Part shown: piece by piece, positions 1 to 9,115 of the stretch
How positions within the stretch are numbered: the first letter of the stretch is position 1
Layout of the letters: each line of letters starts with the position of its first letter
Source of the DNA: Aeromonas tecta
GTDB lineage: Bacteria; Pseudomonadota; Gammaproteobacteria; Enterobacterales; Aeromonadaceae
Assembly: GCF_000820185.1 (NCBI RefSeq)
Contig: NZ_CDCA01000037.1
Location: 36,652 to 100,651 of the forward strand
Reading direction: 5' to 3'
Length of the DNA: 64,000 bases
The notes under the pieces: model-generated
Database searches by the model: none
The model's input: only the letters and a program-made list of their open reading frames with translations
Told to the model about the DNA's origin: nothing
Program-made: the position numbers and the translations under genes

Positions 1-40
1 TTTTTATTGCCGCAAATTACGGCGCAACCCGGCTGGGCAC

Positions 41-604
41 TTAGCCCCGATCGGCGGCCTTGACCCAGAGTACCTCAGGGGTATGGGTGCAGGCCAGCAG
101 GTACCTGGCCACCGTGAAGAACCAGTCACTCAGCCGGTTCAAATAAGGCAGGATAGCCGGATTGACCTGCTCGATACGGCTCAACCCCAGCAGCAGGCGC
201 TCACAGCGGCGAGTCAGGGTACGCACCACATGGGCCTGCGCCGCTGCCCGGGATCCGCTCGGCAAAATGAAATTGCGCAATACCGGCAACTGGGCGCTAT
301 AGGTATCTATTTGTTGTTCGAGTCGCGCCGTCCAGCCTTCATTGACTTGCCACAGGGCCGCATTTTGGGCGGCGCTGGAAAATGCCAGCTCCCCCCCCAA
401 GTCAAACAACTCCTGCTGCAACTGTATCAGCTCGGCCAATAAACCGGCTTCCTGCTCGGGTATTTCGGCAATAAGCAGACCTATCTGGGAATTCAATTCA
501 TCCACGGCGCCATAGGTCTCGACCCGCATATCATCTTTGGCAAGCTGGGCACCATCTGCCAAACGGGTGAGTCCCTTGTCGCCTTGCCGGGTATATATTC
601 TCAT
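41..604 (-). CDS. PduO-type cob(I)alamin adenosyltransferase
   Basis: The protein (187 aa) transfers the 5'-deoxyadenosyl group of ATP to cob(I)alamin in the cytoplasm, making adenosylcobalamin. The N-terminus carries the family signature TRQGDKGLT, followed by YGAVDELNSQIGLL. The C-terminal half has ILPSGS and a helix rich in Arg (VRTLTRRCERLL), which is the ATP-site region in PduO/MMAB enzymes. Length is normal for the family. Its ATG overlaps the stop of the upstream DUF3820 gene (ATGA), so the two are almost certainly co-transcribed and translationally coupled. It is not the BtuR/CobA type. Whether it serves salvage or a particular B12-dependent pathway cannot be told from the neighbours. 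Confidence 0.9.
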   Translation of the reverse strand: MRIYTRQGDKGLTRLADGAQLAKDDMRVETYGAVDELNSQIGLLIAEIPEQEAGLLAELIQLQQELFDLGGELAFSSAAQNAALWQVNEGWTARLEQQIDTYSAQLPVLRNFILPSGSRAAAQAHVVRTLTRRCERLLLGLSRIEQVNPAILPYLNRLSDWFFTVARYLLACTHTPEVLWVKAADRG

Positions 605-831
605 ACTGACATCCTGTTAATGATGGGAATAATCATGGACTCCAGCCCATTGAGTTTTATCTCATACGCCAACGCCAATGACTGACCGAGTGCCCCTGCC
701 GGAAAACCGGTTCGCGCCATCCACACCAGATAGGGCTCTGGAATATCGATGATGCGCCGCCCCTGATATTTACCGTAAGGCATCTTGCTGGCCAGGGTAA
801 GTAATACCCGCTCATCGGATAAATTATCCAT
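601..831 (-). CDS. DUF3820 family protein
   Basis: A small cytoplasmic protein (76 aa). It contains the family core MPYGKYQGRRIIDIPEPYLVW, close to the motif seen in DUF3820 proteins and in the C-terminal part of some exonuclease-like proteins. DUF3820 members are annotated variously, including as quorum-sensing-linked virulence factors, but the biochemical role is not established. It starts 1 nt after the queE stop and overlaps the adenosyltransferase start by 4 nt, so it belongs to the same leftward operon. Family assignment is by recognised motif; no function is claimed. Confidence 0.8.
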   Translation of the reverse strand: MDNLSDERVLLTLASKMPYGKYQGRRIIDIPEPYLVWMARTGFPAGALGQSLALAYEIKLNGLESMIIPIINRMSV

Positions 832-832
832 A

Positions 833-1504
833 TTAATCGATATTCAGGTATTTATGGGTCTGGATGGAGAGCCGCCAATTGCGGGCGATACAGGTCGCCA
901 TGGCGAGCTCGGTGGCCCGCGGCTTCTGGCTGATTGGCTGCAGCGCAATGACCACGTCGCTGCGCAAGCTGGCCGTCGCCAGCAGCGCATCGAGCTCCTC
1001 AATATGACGCTCGGTGGCCACCGGGTGCTTGATCTCGTTGGCGCGCTCCAGCGCCGACACCAGCACCGGCATGCCGCCCTTCATCCCAATCTTGGGGGAG
1101 ACGGTGACCCAGGTGCTGTCGTGAGTCTTGATTTCACTAGTGCCGCTGGTTTCGATCTGCACCTGATAGCCCGCGGCCAGCAAGGCCGCCGAGAGCTCGG
1201 ACAGATCATAGAGACAGGGCTCACCGCCGGTCAGCACCACGTGGCGCGCCTTGTAGCCCAGAGTCTCGAAGCTGGCCAGGATGTCATCCTTGCTCATCTT
1301 GCTCCAGCCATCGGATTCGTTGGAGCTGTCCAGCACCTCACGAGGCGCTACCTCACGCGCGGGATCCACCACCCAGGTATGGCGAGTGTCGCACCAGGGG
1401 CAGCCCACAGGGCAGCCCTGCAGGCGAACGAAGATGGCGGGCACGCCGGTGAAGACGCCCTCCCCCTGGATGGTCTGGAAGATCTCGTTGATTGGGTAGT
1501 GCAT
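833..1504 (-). CDS. queE: 7-carboxy-7-deazaguanine synthase QueE
   Basis: A radical SAM enzyme (223 aa) that converts 6-carboxy-tetrahydropterin to 7-carboxy-7-deazaguanine in queuosine biosynthesis. The cluster-binding motif is CPVGCPWC (CX3CX2C) near residue 31, followed by TGGEPC and the C-terminal ALQPISQ and QTHKYLNI segments typical of the E. coli-like QueE subgroup. I chose the ATG at 1504 (MHYPINEIFQT) because homologues begin there; the open frame extends 40 codons further upstream but that part looks like leader. It lies between queC and the DUF3820 gene on the same strand, 61 nt downstream of queC. Confidence 0.95.
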   Translation of the reverse strand: MHYPINEIFQTIQGEGVFTGVPAIFVRLQGCPVGCPWCDTRHTWVVDPAREVAPREVLDSSNESDGWSKMSKDDILASFETLGYKARHVVLTGGEPCLYDLSELSAALLAAGYQVQIETSGTSEIKTHDSTWVTVSPKIGMKGGMPVLVSALERANEIKHPVATERHIEELDALLATASLRSDVVIALQPISQKPRATELAMATCIARNWRLSIQTHKYLNID

Positions 1505-1565
1505 GCTGGTCACGACTTGTTGCAAAAGGCGCGGATTATACCCCAAACAGGGAGAAGACGCAGGA

Positions 1566-2273
1566 TCACGATCCGCTTTTCTCACCCAGCCCGGTTTTCT
1601 CGTGCAGCCGAGCCATGACACCAACCCGGTCGGCCAGGTAGTGGTTCAGGCCGCGACTGCGCAGCTCGCAGGCGGGGCAAGTACCGCAGCCATCGCCCTG
1701 GATGCCGTTATAGCAAGTGAGCGTCTGCTGGCGCACGGTGTCGAGCTGACCATAGTGATCCGCCAGTGCCCAGGTCTCGGCCTTGTCCAGCCACATCAGC
1801 GGCGTCTCGAAGCGGATGCCGCGATCCAGCCCCAAAGCAACCGCCTGATTGAGGGCTTTCACAAACTCGTCGCGGCAATCCGGGTAGCCGGAGAAGTCGG
1901 TCTCGCATACCCCGGTGATCACCGTCTCGGCACCGACCTGATAGGCGTAGATGGAGGCCAGGGTCAGGAACAGGATGTTGCGACCCGGCACGAAGGTGTT
2001 GGGCAGACCGTTGTCCTGCAGCTCACCGCTGACCAGGATCTCGTCGCGGGTCAGGGCCGAGACCGCCAGCTCCCCCAGCATAGTCACATCCATCACCTTG
2101 TGGGCGGCAATGCCAAATGATTTGGCTAGGCGACGCGCGGTGTCTATCTCTTCCCGATGACGCTGACCGTAATCGAAGGTGATGGCGTGTACTTCGTCAT
2201 ACTGCGCCAGTGCCTGCACCAGGCAGGTGGTGCTGTCTTGACCACCACTGAAAACCACGACGGCTTTTTTCAC
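1566..2273 (-). CDS. queC: 7-cyano-7-deazaguanine synthase QueC
   Basis: The enzyme (235 aa) makes preQ0 from 7-carboxy-7-deazaguanine, ammonia and ATP. It begins with the ATP-pyrophosphatase P-loop [10 protein letters not shown] and ends with the zinc-binding cysteine cluster [17 protein letters not shown] chose a GTG start at 2273 because AGGAG lies 8 nt upstream and homologues begin [14 protein letters not shown]. An in-frame ATG at 2300 would add nine residues and is less likely. It precedes queE, so successive queuosine steps are co-expressed. The gene after the preQ0 step (queF) is not in the window. Confidence 0.95.
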   Translation of the reverse strand: MKKAVVVFSGGQDSTTCLVQALAQYDEVHAITFDYGQRHREEIDTARRLAKSFGIAAHKVMDVTMLGELAVSALTRDEILVSGELQDNGLPNTFVPGRNILFLTLASIYAYQVGAETVITGVCETDFSGYPDCRDEFVKALNQAVALGLDRGIRFETPLMWLDKAETWALADHYGQLDTVRQQTLTCYNGIQGDGCGTCPACELRSRGLNHYLADRVGVMARLHEKTGLGEKSGS

Positions 2274-2296
2274 GTTTATCACTCCTGTATGTCGAT

Positions 2297-2917
2297 TCAA
2301 GCGCGGCGACCTTGGGCAAAGTCATGCCACTGCTGGTTCAAATGGGTAAAAAGCTGCATCAGCGGGGCGAAGCGATCTCCATCGCCCTCCCACTGGGATA
2401 ACAGATGGTAGCCTGCCTCCAGGGTCGACAGCGCCTCGGGAAACGGCTTCTTGCGCATGGAATATTGGCCCGGGATGGCGCCGAGCTTGATCCTCGGCAG
2501 CCGCAGCAGGGCGGGGTTGCTGTGCAACATGCGATACGCCTTGCGCCAAGTGCCATCGAGCAGAATAAAGTGCACCTGATGGGGCTCGCCGGCCAAGCGG
2601 GTACGCTCGTGCACCTCGGCAAGGCTCAAGGCGTGCTCATCTGGCCACAGCAGGTAGCATTGCACCTTGGGATCCCCGAGCAGAACATTGAGCCAGTGGG
2701 CCTCGGCGAAGTTCTCCCCCACATGGAGGCTGGCCTGCGTCAGGGACTCGGCCAGCAGGACGGCCGTCCCCTTGGGGTGCGCGACTTCGCTTGGGTGCTG
2801 CAGGATATGCAGCGGGGCAAGATGGGAGACCCGCCGAATAGAATCACACAGACAGGCTTTGAGGGCTCGGGTGCAACGTGTACAGTAGCGGCTCTCTTTG
2901 TCGTTGGGCTGTTTCAT
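2297..2917 (-). CDS. DTW domain protein, tRNA acp3U transferase-like
   Basis: This protein (206 aa from the chosen start) carries the DTW-family motif [10 protein letters not shown] and the N-terminal zinc-like cysteines [17 protein letters not shown] proteins such as E. coli TapT/YfiP transfer the aminocarboxypropyl group of SAM to a tRNA uridine. Candidate starts are ATG 2917, ATG 2950 and GTG 2986. I prefer 2917 because relatives start just before the cysteine motif, but no convincing ribosome site is visible at any of the three. At 2917 the start codon is the reverse complement of the rhombosortase start (shared CATG). It sits upstream of queC, suggesting a tRNA-modification gene group. 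Confidence 0.75.
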   Translation of the reverse strand: MKQPNDKESRYCTRCTRALKACLCDSIRRVSHLAPLHILQHPSEVAHPKGTAVLLAESLTQASLHVGENFAEAHWLNVLLGDPKVQCYLLWPDEHALSLAEVHERTRLAGEPHQVHFILLDGTWRKAYRMLHSNPALLRLPRIKLGAIPGQYSMRKKPFPEALSTLEAGYHLLSQWEGDGDRFAPLMQLFTHLNQQWHDFAQGRRA

Positions 2918-3494
2918 GCTGTCAGAAAAATCGGGTTTGCTCTGGGTCATCACGTTTTCGCTCGTCACTGCCTTGCTCTTCATCACCGTGCCAAATCACC
3001 TAATCTCCTTCGATCGCCCGCTGATCGCCCAAGGCGAAGGGTGGCGCATCATAACAGGCAATCTGGCCCACACCAATGGATGGCACCTGCTGCTCAACCT
3101 GAGTGGCCTGGCCGTGCTCTACAGCCTGTTTCGCGAATATCTGACTGGCTGGCGCCTGCCGGTGCTGCTGTTGCTGCTGTGCAGCGCGGTCGGTCTGGGC
3201 ATCTGGTGGTGGTGCCCACAGACTCAGTGGTACATGGGGCTGTCCGGTGCCTTGCACGGCCTGTTCGTGTGGGGCGCGGTGCAGGACATCCGTCATCGCC
3301 GTCATTCTGGCTGGCTGATGCTGCTGGGGGTGGCCATCAAGCTTGGGCTGGACTTTTACAGCGCAGGTGAGAGTCCGGTGGCTGCGCTGATCGGTGCACG
3401 GGTCCACATAGAATCCCATCTAATTGGCTCGGGTGCCGGTCTCTTGCTCGCCCTGCTCCCCTTAAGCTTCGAGACTCAGAGCGCCAAATCCTGA
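2916..3494 (+). CDS. rrtA: Rhombosortase (RrtA-type rhomboid protease)
   Basis: An inner-membrane serine protease (192 aa) of the rhomboid superfamily that is expected to process proteins bearing a GlyGly-CTERM tail. Visible features are HTNGWHLLLN in the first third, the nucleophile motif GLSGALHG in the middle, and the catalytic histidine in the last helix (ESHLIGSGAG). Several hydrophobic segments fit a six-helix rhomboid core. The chosen start ([10 protein letters not shown]) gives a normal first helix; a TTG at 2898 would add six residues. It ends before a bidirectional terminator shared with convergent pyrF. No GlyGly-CTERM substrate lies in this window. Confidence 0.85.
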   Translation: MLSEKSGLLWVITFSLVTALLFITVPNHLISFDRPLIAQGEGWRIITGNLAHTNGWHLLLNLSGLAVLYSLFREYLTGWRLPVLLLLLCSAVGLGIWWWCPQTQWYMGLSGALHGLFVWGAVQDIRHRRHSGWLMLLGVAIKLGLDFYSAGESPVAALIGARVHIESHLIGSGAGLLLALLPLSFETQSAKS

Positions 3495-3553
3495 GCCCTC
3501 TCTCAGCCAAATCCCATTGCGGCCAATGAATACCATGTTTGGCTGATATTCAA

Positions 3554-3588
3554 AAAAACAGGCCGGATTGATAATCCGGCCTGTTTTT
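3554..3588. terminator. Bidirectional terminator, rrtA / pyrF
   Basis: A perfect 16-bp inverted repeat with a 3-nt loop: left arm 3554-3569 (AAAAACAGGCCGGATT), right arm 3573-3588. A-tract on the left and T-tract on the right give termination in both directions, as expected between the convergent rhombosortase and pyrF genes. Confidence 0.9.
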
Positions 3589-3608
3589 GTTGAGGGTTGC
3601 GCGCCTTA

Positions 3609-4304
3609 TCAACTCAGCTCGGCGTTGATCCCGGCCAGCATGGCGGCCGGATCGGCAGCCTGGGTGATGGGACGCCCTATCACCAGGTAATCGGCCCCCG
3701 CCTCCACTGCCGCCCGTGGCGTCATGACCCGGCGCTGATCCCCGGCGGCCGATCCGGTCGGGCGAATACCCGGCGTCACCAGCTTGAACTCGGCGCCGAG
3801 CAAAGTTTTCAATTGGTGAGCCTCTTCGGCGGAGCAAACCACCCCGTCCAGCCCTGCCTCTTTCGTCAGCGTTGCCAGCCGGATCACCTGCTCGGCCGGG
3901 CCGACGCTGAGCCCCAGCGGCGCCATGTCGGACTGCTCCATGCTGGTCAACACCGTCACGGCGATCAGCAAGGGGGCCTTGTCACCGTAGGGTACGAGCG
4001 CCTCTTTGGCGGCCCGCATCATGCGCTCGCCGCCGCTGGCGTGCACGTTCACCATCCAGACCCCGAGCTCGGCGCTGGCCGCGACCGCCTTGGCAACCGT
4101 GTTGGGAATGTCGTGAAACTTCAGATCCAGGAAGACATCGAACCCTTTGGCGACCAGCTGACGCACAAACTGGGGGCCAAACAGGGTAAACATCTCCTTG
4201 CCGACCTTGAGGCGGCACTGGGCCGGAGAGATCTGTTCAATGAAGGCGAAGGCATCGGCCTCGTGCTGGTAATCCAGCGCAACCAGTACTTTGGGATCTA
4301 GCAT
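3609..4304 (-). CDS. pyrF: Orotidine 5'-phosphate decarboxylase
   Basis: The enzyme (231 aa) decarboxylates OMP to UMP, the last step of de novo pyrimidine synthesis, in the cytoplasm. The catalytic segment [12 protein letters not shown] places the Asp-Lys-Asp network around residues 60-65 (Lys62). The C-terminal phosphate-binding part reads TPGIRP and then YLVIGRPIT. Length is slightly shorter than E. coli PyrF. It is the last gene of the leftward lapA-lapB-pyrF group, about 100 nt after lapB, the same order as in E. coli and vibrios. Confidence 0.97.
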   Translation of the reverse strand: MLDPKVLVALDYQHEADAFAFIEQISPAQCRLKVGKEMFTLFGPQFVRQLVAKGFDVFLDLKFHDIPNTVAKAVAASAELGVWMVNVHASGGERMMRAAKEALVPYGDKAPLLIAVTVLTSMEQSDMAPLGLSVGPAEQVIRLATLTKEAGLDGVVCSAEEAHQLKTLLGAEFKLVTPGIRPTGSAAGDQRRVMTPRAAVEAGADYLVIGRPITQAADPAAMLAGINAELS

Positions 4305-4404
4305 TTCACGTCCTATGGGTGGTTATTTTGCAGCCAGGGCCTGGCTCAGCCTGCCGGTGAGTCTGGTCGCTTGGCTGCTGACATTGCATTGCTGATGGGA
4401 TGTT

Positions 4405-5571
4405 TTATTCGCCATCCAAGCCGCGAATTGGCTTGATGGAGCCCCACTGCCGGCAAGAGGGGCATTGCCAGAACAAGGAATGGGTGGCAAAGCCACACTG
4501 GCGGCACTTGTGGGTCGACTTGATCTTGATCTGCTCACCCACCAACTGCTGCAGCAGCTCCAGGCTCTCCTTGGCGGGCCCCTCTTCGGCGCTGGCCAGC
4601 TGGAAGCCAACCAGCTGATAGAAACCCTTCATGGAAGGGTGGCGGCGCAGCTGACGCAGCACCAGGGCGCGAGCCTGACTCAGGCCATCGCGGGCCTCCA
4701 CCAGGTTGGCCAGGGCCAGCGTCACGCTGACACCAGCATGATCTTCCACTGCTTTCTCCAGCAACGGAATTAACTCCTGACTACGCCCCATCTGTTGGTA
4801 GCAGCTGAGCAACTTAGGCATGGCCTCGGAGGCAAAATCCATGTCCTGTTCGAACACCCGCAACAGCTCCTTGCTGGCGTCTTCAAATTTGCCCTCCTCC
4901 ATCGCGAGATCCCCTAGCCGCAAGCTGGCGCGAGCACAGGCGGCATTGACGCCGAGTGCCCGTTTCAGCTTGGCGCGCCCCGCCGGCTTGTCGCCGTCAC
5001 GCAGCGCACTCTCTGCCTGCTCGCAATAGAAGTGAGAGATGGGCTCGGCCAGCTTCTTGCCCTGGAATTTCTGCAGCCGGACCGCGGCGTCAATGGCCTT
5101 GTCCCAGTCGCGCAATTGCTGATGGATGATCAACAGCTGTGCCAGCGCCGTCTCTTCAAAATCGCTGTCCTCGCACAGCTCATTCCAGATAGCCTCGGCC
5201 CTGTCCAGCAGGCCGGCGGCGAGGAAGTCGCGGGCCAGCTCCTGCAGCGCCAGTTGCCGTTGCTCTCTGGTCAGTTGGCGAGCGACCAGATTCTGGTGGA
5301 TCTTGATGGCACGATCGACTTCGCCGCGCTGGCGAAACAGGTTGCCGAGAGAGAGGTGGGTTTCGATGGTTTCGCTGTCGACTTCCAGCAACTGGATGAA
5401 GAGATCCACCGCCTTGTCAGACTCGTCAGACAGCAAATAGTTGAGGCCCGCCACATACTGGCGGGAAAACTGGTTACTCTGTTGCTGGGTGTCCTGGCGA
5501 ACACTCCTGCGCCCCATGTACCAGCCATAACCAGCGGCAATCGGTAACAGCAGGAAAAGCAGTTCAAGCAT
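4405..5571 (-). CDS. lapB: LPS assembly protein LapB (YciM)
   Basis: A membrane-anchored cytoplasmic adaptor (388 aa) that, with FtsH, controls LpxC turnover and so LPS level. The first residues (MLELLFLLLPIAAGYGWYMG) form the single N-terminal anchor. TPR-type helical repeats fill residues about 40-330. The C-terminus ends in a rubredoxin-like metal site, CRQCGF and CPSCRQWGSIKP. Length matches E. coli LapB (389 aa). It follows lapA by 9 nt and precedes pyrF, so it is probably co-transcribed with both. Confidence 0.96.
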   Translation of the reverse strand: MLELLFLLLPIAAGYGWYMGRRSVRQDTQQQSNQFSRQYVAGLNYLLSDESDKAVDLFIQLLEVDSETIETHLSLGNLFRQRGEVDRAIKIHQNLVARQLTREQRQLALQELARDFLAAGLLDRAEAIWNELCEDSDFEETALAQLLIIHQQLRDWDKAIDAAVRLQKFQGKKLAEPISHFYCEQAESALRDGDKPAGRAKLKRALGVNAACARASLRLGDLAMEEGKFEDASKELLRVFEQDMDFASEAMPKLLSCYQQMGRSQELIPLLEKAVEDHAGVSVTLALANLVEARDGLSQARALVLRQLRRHPSMKGFYQLVGFQLASAEEGPAKESLELLQQLVGEQIKIKSTHKCRQCGFATHSLFWQCPSCRQWGSIKPIRGLDGE

Positions 5572-5580
5572 CGAGGGACA

Positions 5581-5865
5581 TTATTCCTTGGCTGCCGTCC
5601 TGGCCAGCTCCAATTCGCGGGATTGACGACGCATGGTGCGATTGAGGGTTCGATTTTGCAGTTTGAGGCGCAGGAAGAGCAGACCGAATACCAGCCAGCC
5701 TAGCAAGAAGCCACCGGCGAAGAAGAATCCCAGCAACATGGAGAGCGAGAATTCGCCCTGGGCTATCAGATAATTGAACTGTACCAGCTGCCCGTTTTGT
5801 GAACCGACGGCAAGGGTCAGTACAAACACCAGCACCAATGGGATGAGGGCCAAGATACGCTTCAT
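5581..5865 (-). CDS. lapA: LPS assembly protein LapA (YciS)
   Basis: A small inner-membrane protein (94 aa) that partners LapB in LPS homeostasis. It has two hydrophobic helices, at about residues 4-21 and 40-66, then a basic cytoplasmic helix (LKLQNRTLNRTMRRQSREL). A ribosome site AGGAG lies just upstream of the ATG. It is the first gene of the lapA-lapB pair and lies downstream of the ihfB terminator, so it probably has its own promoter in the 5866-5990 interval. Confidence 0.93.
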   Translation of the reverse strand: MKRILALIPLVLVFVLTLAVGSQNGQLVQFNYLIAQGEFSLSMLLGFFFAGGFLLGWLVFGLLFLRLKLQNRTLNRTMRRQSRELELARTAAKE

Positions 5866-5987
5866 AGGAGCTCCCTGTCTGTAGCTAATGAGAGACTGAT
5901 TATCCTTAAAATCACCGGCAGACTCTAGAGCGAATGGGAAAAGACTTCGAGAAACCAGACAATTGGCGTAACCAATATCACAAAAAT

Positions 5988-6016
5988 AAAAAAGGCATAC
6001 CCAGGTATGCCGTTTT
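5988..6016 (-). terminator. Terminator downstream of ihfB
   Basis: Stem GGCATACC (5994-6001) pairs with GGTATGCC (6004-6011). Read leftward it is followed by the complement of an A-rich run at 5982-5993, which gives a U-tract. It separates ihfB from lapA. Confidence 0.75.
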
Positions 6017-6021
6017 CTGCA

Positions 6022-6306
6022 TTATTCGATGATGTTCACGCGTTCGCGTAACTCTTTCCCAGGCTTGAAATGCGGGACATATTTCCCGGTCAGTTCAACC
6101 TTGTCCCCGGTCTTGGGATTGCGACCCACACGGGGAGCACGATAGTGCAGTGAAAAACTTCCAAATCCTCGGATTTCAATCCGGTCGCCGTTTTGCAAGG
6201 TCGACGCCATCTGCTCAAGGATCTCCTTGATGGCGGCTTCGACATCTTTGGCCGGCATATGCATGCGGCTGGCAGCCAATTGTTCGATGAGATCTGATTT
6301 GGTCAT
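6022..6306 (-). CDS. ihfB: Integration host factor subunit beta
   Basis: The DNA-bending protein (94 aa) forms a heterodimer with IhfA and acts in the nucleoid, recombination and transcription. The HU/IHF signature [21 protein letters not shown], including the intercalating-Pro arm RNPKTG, lies at about residues 45-66. I chose ATG 6306 ([10 protein letters not shown]) because AAGGAG precedes it by 10 nt and all IHF-beta proteins start this way; the longer frame adds 13 unrelated residues. It lies just downstream of rpsA, separated by a terminator, as in E. coli. Confidence 0.97.
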
Positions 6307-6354
6307 AAGGTTAAATCTCCTTCCCCGATCACATGCAATATTCATTGTGCCAAG

Positions 6355-6386
6355 ATAAAAAAGGGCGGCGTAAAGCCGCCCTTTTC
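6355..6386 (-). terminator. rpsA terminator
   Basis: A 9-bp GC-rich stem (AAGGGCGGC at 6361-6369, GCCGCCCTT at 6375-6383) with a 5-nt loop. The A-run at 6357-6362 becomes the U-tract on the leftward transcript. It lies between the rpsA stop and ihfB. Confidence 0.85.
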
Positions 6387-6398
6387 TTGCATCAAGGA

Positions 6399-8069
6399 TT
6401 ACTCACCCTTGGCGGCTTTGAACGCTTCCATCATAGCATTGCTGAACACAACTTCTTCTTGTTGGTTCAGGCTATCGATAGCAACACGCTCGTCAGCTTC
6501 GTCCTTAGCACGGACAGACAGGCTTACGGTGCGGTTCTTACGATCAACGCCCATGAATTTAGCTTCAACTTCGTCACCAACAGACAGAACCAGAGTCGCG
6601 TCTTCTACACGGTCACGAGCAGCATCGGAGGCACGCAGGTAGCCTTCAACACCGTCAGCCAGTTCGATCACGGCACCCTTGGCATCAACCTCGGTAACCT
6701 TACCCTTCACGATAGCACCTTTCTTGTTATCAGACAGGTACTTGTTGAACGGGTCTTCTTCGATCTGCTTGACACCCAGGGAGATGCGCTCGCGCTCCGG
6801 GTCCACTTGCAGAACAACGGCTTCGATCTCGTCGCCTTTCTTGAATTCACGTACTGCTTCTTCGCCCTGGTTGTTCCAGGAGATGTCAGACAGGTGAACC
6901 AGGCCGTCGATGCCGCCGTCCAGACCGATGAAGATACCAAAGTCAGTGATAGACTTGATTTTACCGGAAACACGGTCGCCCTTGGCGTGAGTTTCGGCAA
7001 ACAGCTGCCACGGGTTGGATTTGCACTGCTTCAGACCCAGGGAGATACGACGACGTTCTTCGTCGATGTCCAGAACCATCACGTCAACCACGTCGCCAAC
7101 GTTAACAACCTTGGACGGGTGGATGTTCTTGTTGGTCCAATCCATCTCGGATACGTGTACCAGGCCTTCAACGCCTTCTTCGATTTCAACGAAGCAGCCG
7201 TAGTCGGTCAGGTTGGTCACGCGGCCAGACAGACGGGTGGTCTCCGGGTAACGCTTGGCGATAGCAACCCAGGGATCTTCGCCCAGCTGCTTCAGACCCA
7301 GGGATACACGGGTACGCTCGCGGTCGAACTTCAGAACCTTGACAGCGATCTCGTCGCCAACGTTGACGATTTCGGAAGGATGCTTAACGCGCTTCCACGC
7401 CATGTCGGTGATGTGCAGCAGGCCGTCAACACCGCCCAGATCTACGAATGCACCGTAGTCGGTCAGGTTCTTAACGATACCCTTAACTTCTTGACCTTCT
7501 TGCAGGTTGGCCAGCAGGCTTTCGCGCTCGGAGGTGTTCTCGGTTTCGATCACGGCACGACGGGAAACAACAACGTTGTTGCGCTTCTGGTCCAGCTTGA
7601 TGACTTTGAACTCGAGTTCTTTGTTTTCCAGGTGAGCGGTGTCACGGATCGGACGCACGTCAACCAGAGAACCCGGCAGGAAGGCACGGATGCCGTTCAG
7701 TTCAACGGTGAAACCACCCTTGACCTTGCCGTTGATGATACCGATAACGGTAGCTTGCTCTTCGTATGCCTTCTCAAGCTGCAGCCAGGCTTCGTGGCGC
7801 TTGGCTTTTTCGCGGGACAGCTTGGTTTCGCCGAAACCATCTTCGATAGAGTCCAGAGCCACGTCAACGGTGTCGCCTACGTTGATTTCCAGTTCGCCCA
7901 GGGCGTTCTTGAATTCTTCAGCAGGAATGGCAGACTCGGATTTCAGACCGGCATCAACCAGTACAAAACCGTTCTCGATAGCAACGACGGTACCCTTGAC
8001 GATGGAACCTTGACGGGTTTCAACGGCGTTCAGGGACTCTTCAAAGAGTTGAGCAAAAGATTCGATCAT
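6399..8069 (-). CDS. rpsA: 30S ribosomal protein S1
   Basis: The protein (556 aa) binds mRNA on the 30S subunit and helps initiation on structured or weak-SD messages. Six S1/OB-fold repeats are visible, each with a turn such as [33 protein letters not shown] and [16 protein letters not shown] chose ATG 8069 ([13 protein letters not shown]), which matches the start of E. coli S1 (557 aa); the longer frame adds 24 residues of leader. cmk lies 93 nt upstream and ihfB downstream. Codon use is strongly biased (few rare codons), as expected for a highly expressed gene. Confidence 0.98.
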
Positions 8070-8162
8070 TGTTTGTGTCACAAATGAAACATCCACTCGC
8101 AATCCGGCACAAGCGGGGTTGTTTGAAATTATCTGCGCCATCCATAGTGCAGACGACTGATG

Positions 8163-8855
8163 TCAGCTGGTGCTGACATCACCAAGTTGTTGCTCTGCAT
8201 AGGCAAGTACCGTTACCAGCACTTCGTCTATGGTCATAGACGTTGAGTCTACCACAAGAGCATCTTCTGCGGGTTTCAGGGGGGCTACGGCGCGATTTCT
8301 GTCGCGATCGTCACGTTCCCGAATCTCGGTTAAAAGACGCTCAAAGTTAACATCAAAGCCCTTATCTTGCAACTGCTTATAGCGGCGCTGTGCCCGCTCC
8401 TCGGCGCTGGCGTCGAGGAAAATCTTCACTTCGGCCTCAGGGAAAACCACGGTGCCCATGTCGCGACCGTCGGCGATGAGACCTGGCAACTGGCGAAAAG
8501 CGCGTTGGCGGCGCAGCAAGGCTTCACGCACCCGGGGGAAGACGGCAATCTTGCTGGCGGCGTCGCTCACTTCCTGGGAGCGGATGGTGCGGGAGACATC
8601 TTCCCCTTCCAGCACCACCTTGACTTGCTCGCCTTCGACCTGGAATTGCACATCCAGATTGGCGGCCAAAGGCACCAGGGCGGCTTCGGCATCGAGCTCC
8701 ACATCGTGATGCAGGGCGGCCAGGGCCAGTACCCGGTAGATGGCGCCGGAATCGAGCAGGTGCCAACCCAGCTTCTCGGCCAGCAGTTGGCACAGGGTGC
8801 CTTTACCGGCACCGCTTGGGCCATCGATTGTCATCACGGGGGCCATTTGAAGCAT
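8163..8855 (-). CDS. cmk: Cytidylate kinase
   Basis: The enzyme (230 aa) phosphorylates CMP and dCMP with ATP in the cytoplasm. The P-loop GPSGAGKGT lies near the N-terminus, and the NMP-binding segment contains [14 protein letters not shown]. The later [15 protein letters not shown] and [14 protein letters not shown] match the family LID and C-terminal regions. I chose ATG 8855 because AGGAG lies 6 nt upstream; an ATG three codons later is the alternative. It is upstream of rpsA on the same strand and diverges from ribA. Confidence 0.97.
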   Translation of the reverse strand: MLQMAPVMTIDGPSGAGKGTLCQLLAEKLGWHLLDSGAIYRVLALAALHHDVELDAEAALVPLAANLDVQFQVEGEQVKVVLEGEDVSRTIRSQEVSDAASKIAVFPRVREALLRRQRAFRQLPGLIADGRDMGTVVFPEAEVKIFLDASAEERAQRRYKQLQDKGFDVNFERLLTEIRERDDRDRNRAVAPLKPAEDALVVDSTSMTIDEVLVTVLAYAEQQLGDVSTS

Positions 8856-9115
8856 ATTTTTCTCCTGCGCACTCGGCATATGAACGGGTTGCACACATCC
8901 TGTCGGGATGGGCTAATGGGCGCCGATTATACCCAAATGCTCGGAGCCTTGCAGTTGTCAAACTGCACATTTGCACAGAAGTCGTCGCAACCGCCCTCTT
9001 TATGACCAATCCGGCAAAGCATTCCTCAATACAAGGTTTTGTTCTTATGGTTGTTATGGGCAAGGCGCGCTAGACTATCCGCCATTTTTAAGCAGCTGTA
9101 GTCAGGAGCAACCCT

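Noticed and set aside
1..40. Terminator at the left edge
   Set aside because: A short GCCG/CGGC stem is present, but read leftward it is followed by A residues, not a U-tract, so it is not a convincing terminator for the adenosyltransferase gene.
6333..8087. 584-codon open frame antisense to rpsA
   Set aside because: Produced by the strongly biased codons of rpsA; the S1 protein on the other strand is certain.
8856..9115. FMN riboswitch upstream of ribA
   Set aside because: I looked for the conserved RFN elements in this 260-bp divergent region and did not recognise them; FMN elements in this group usually precede ribB.
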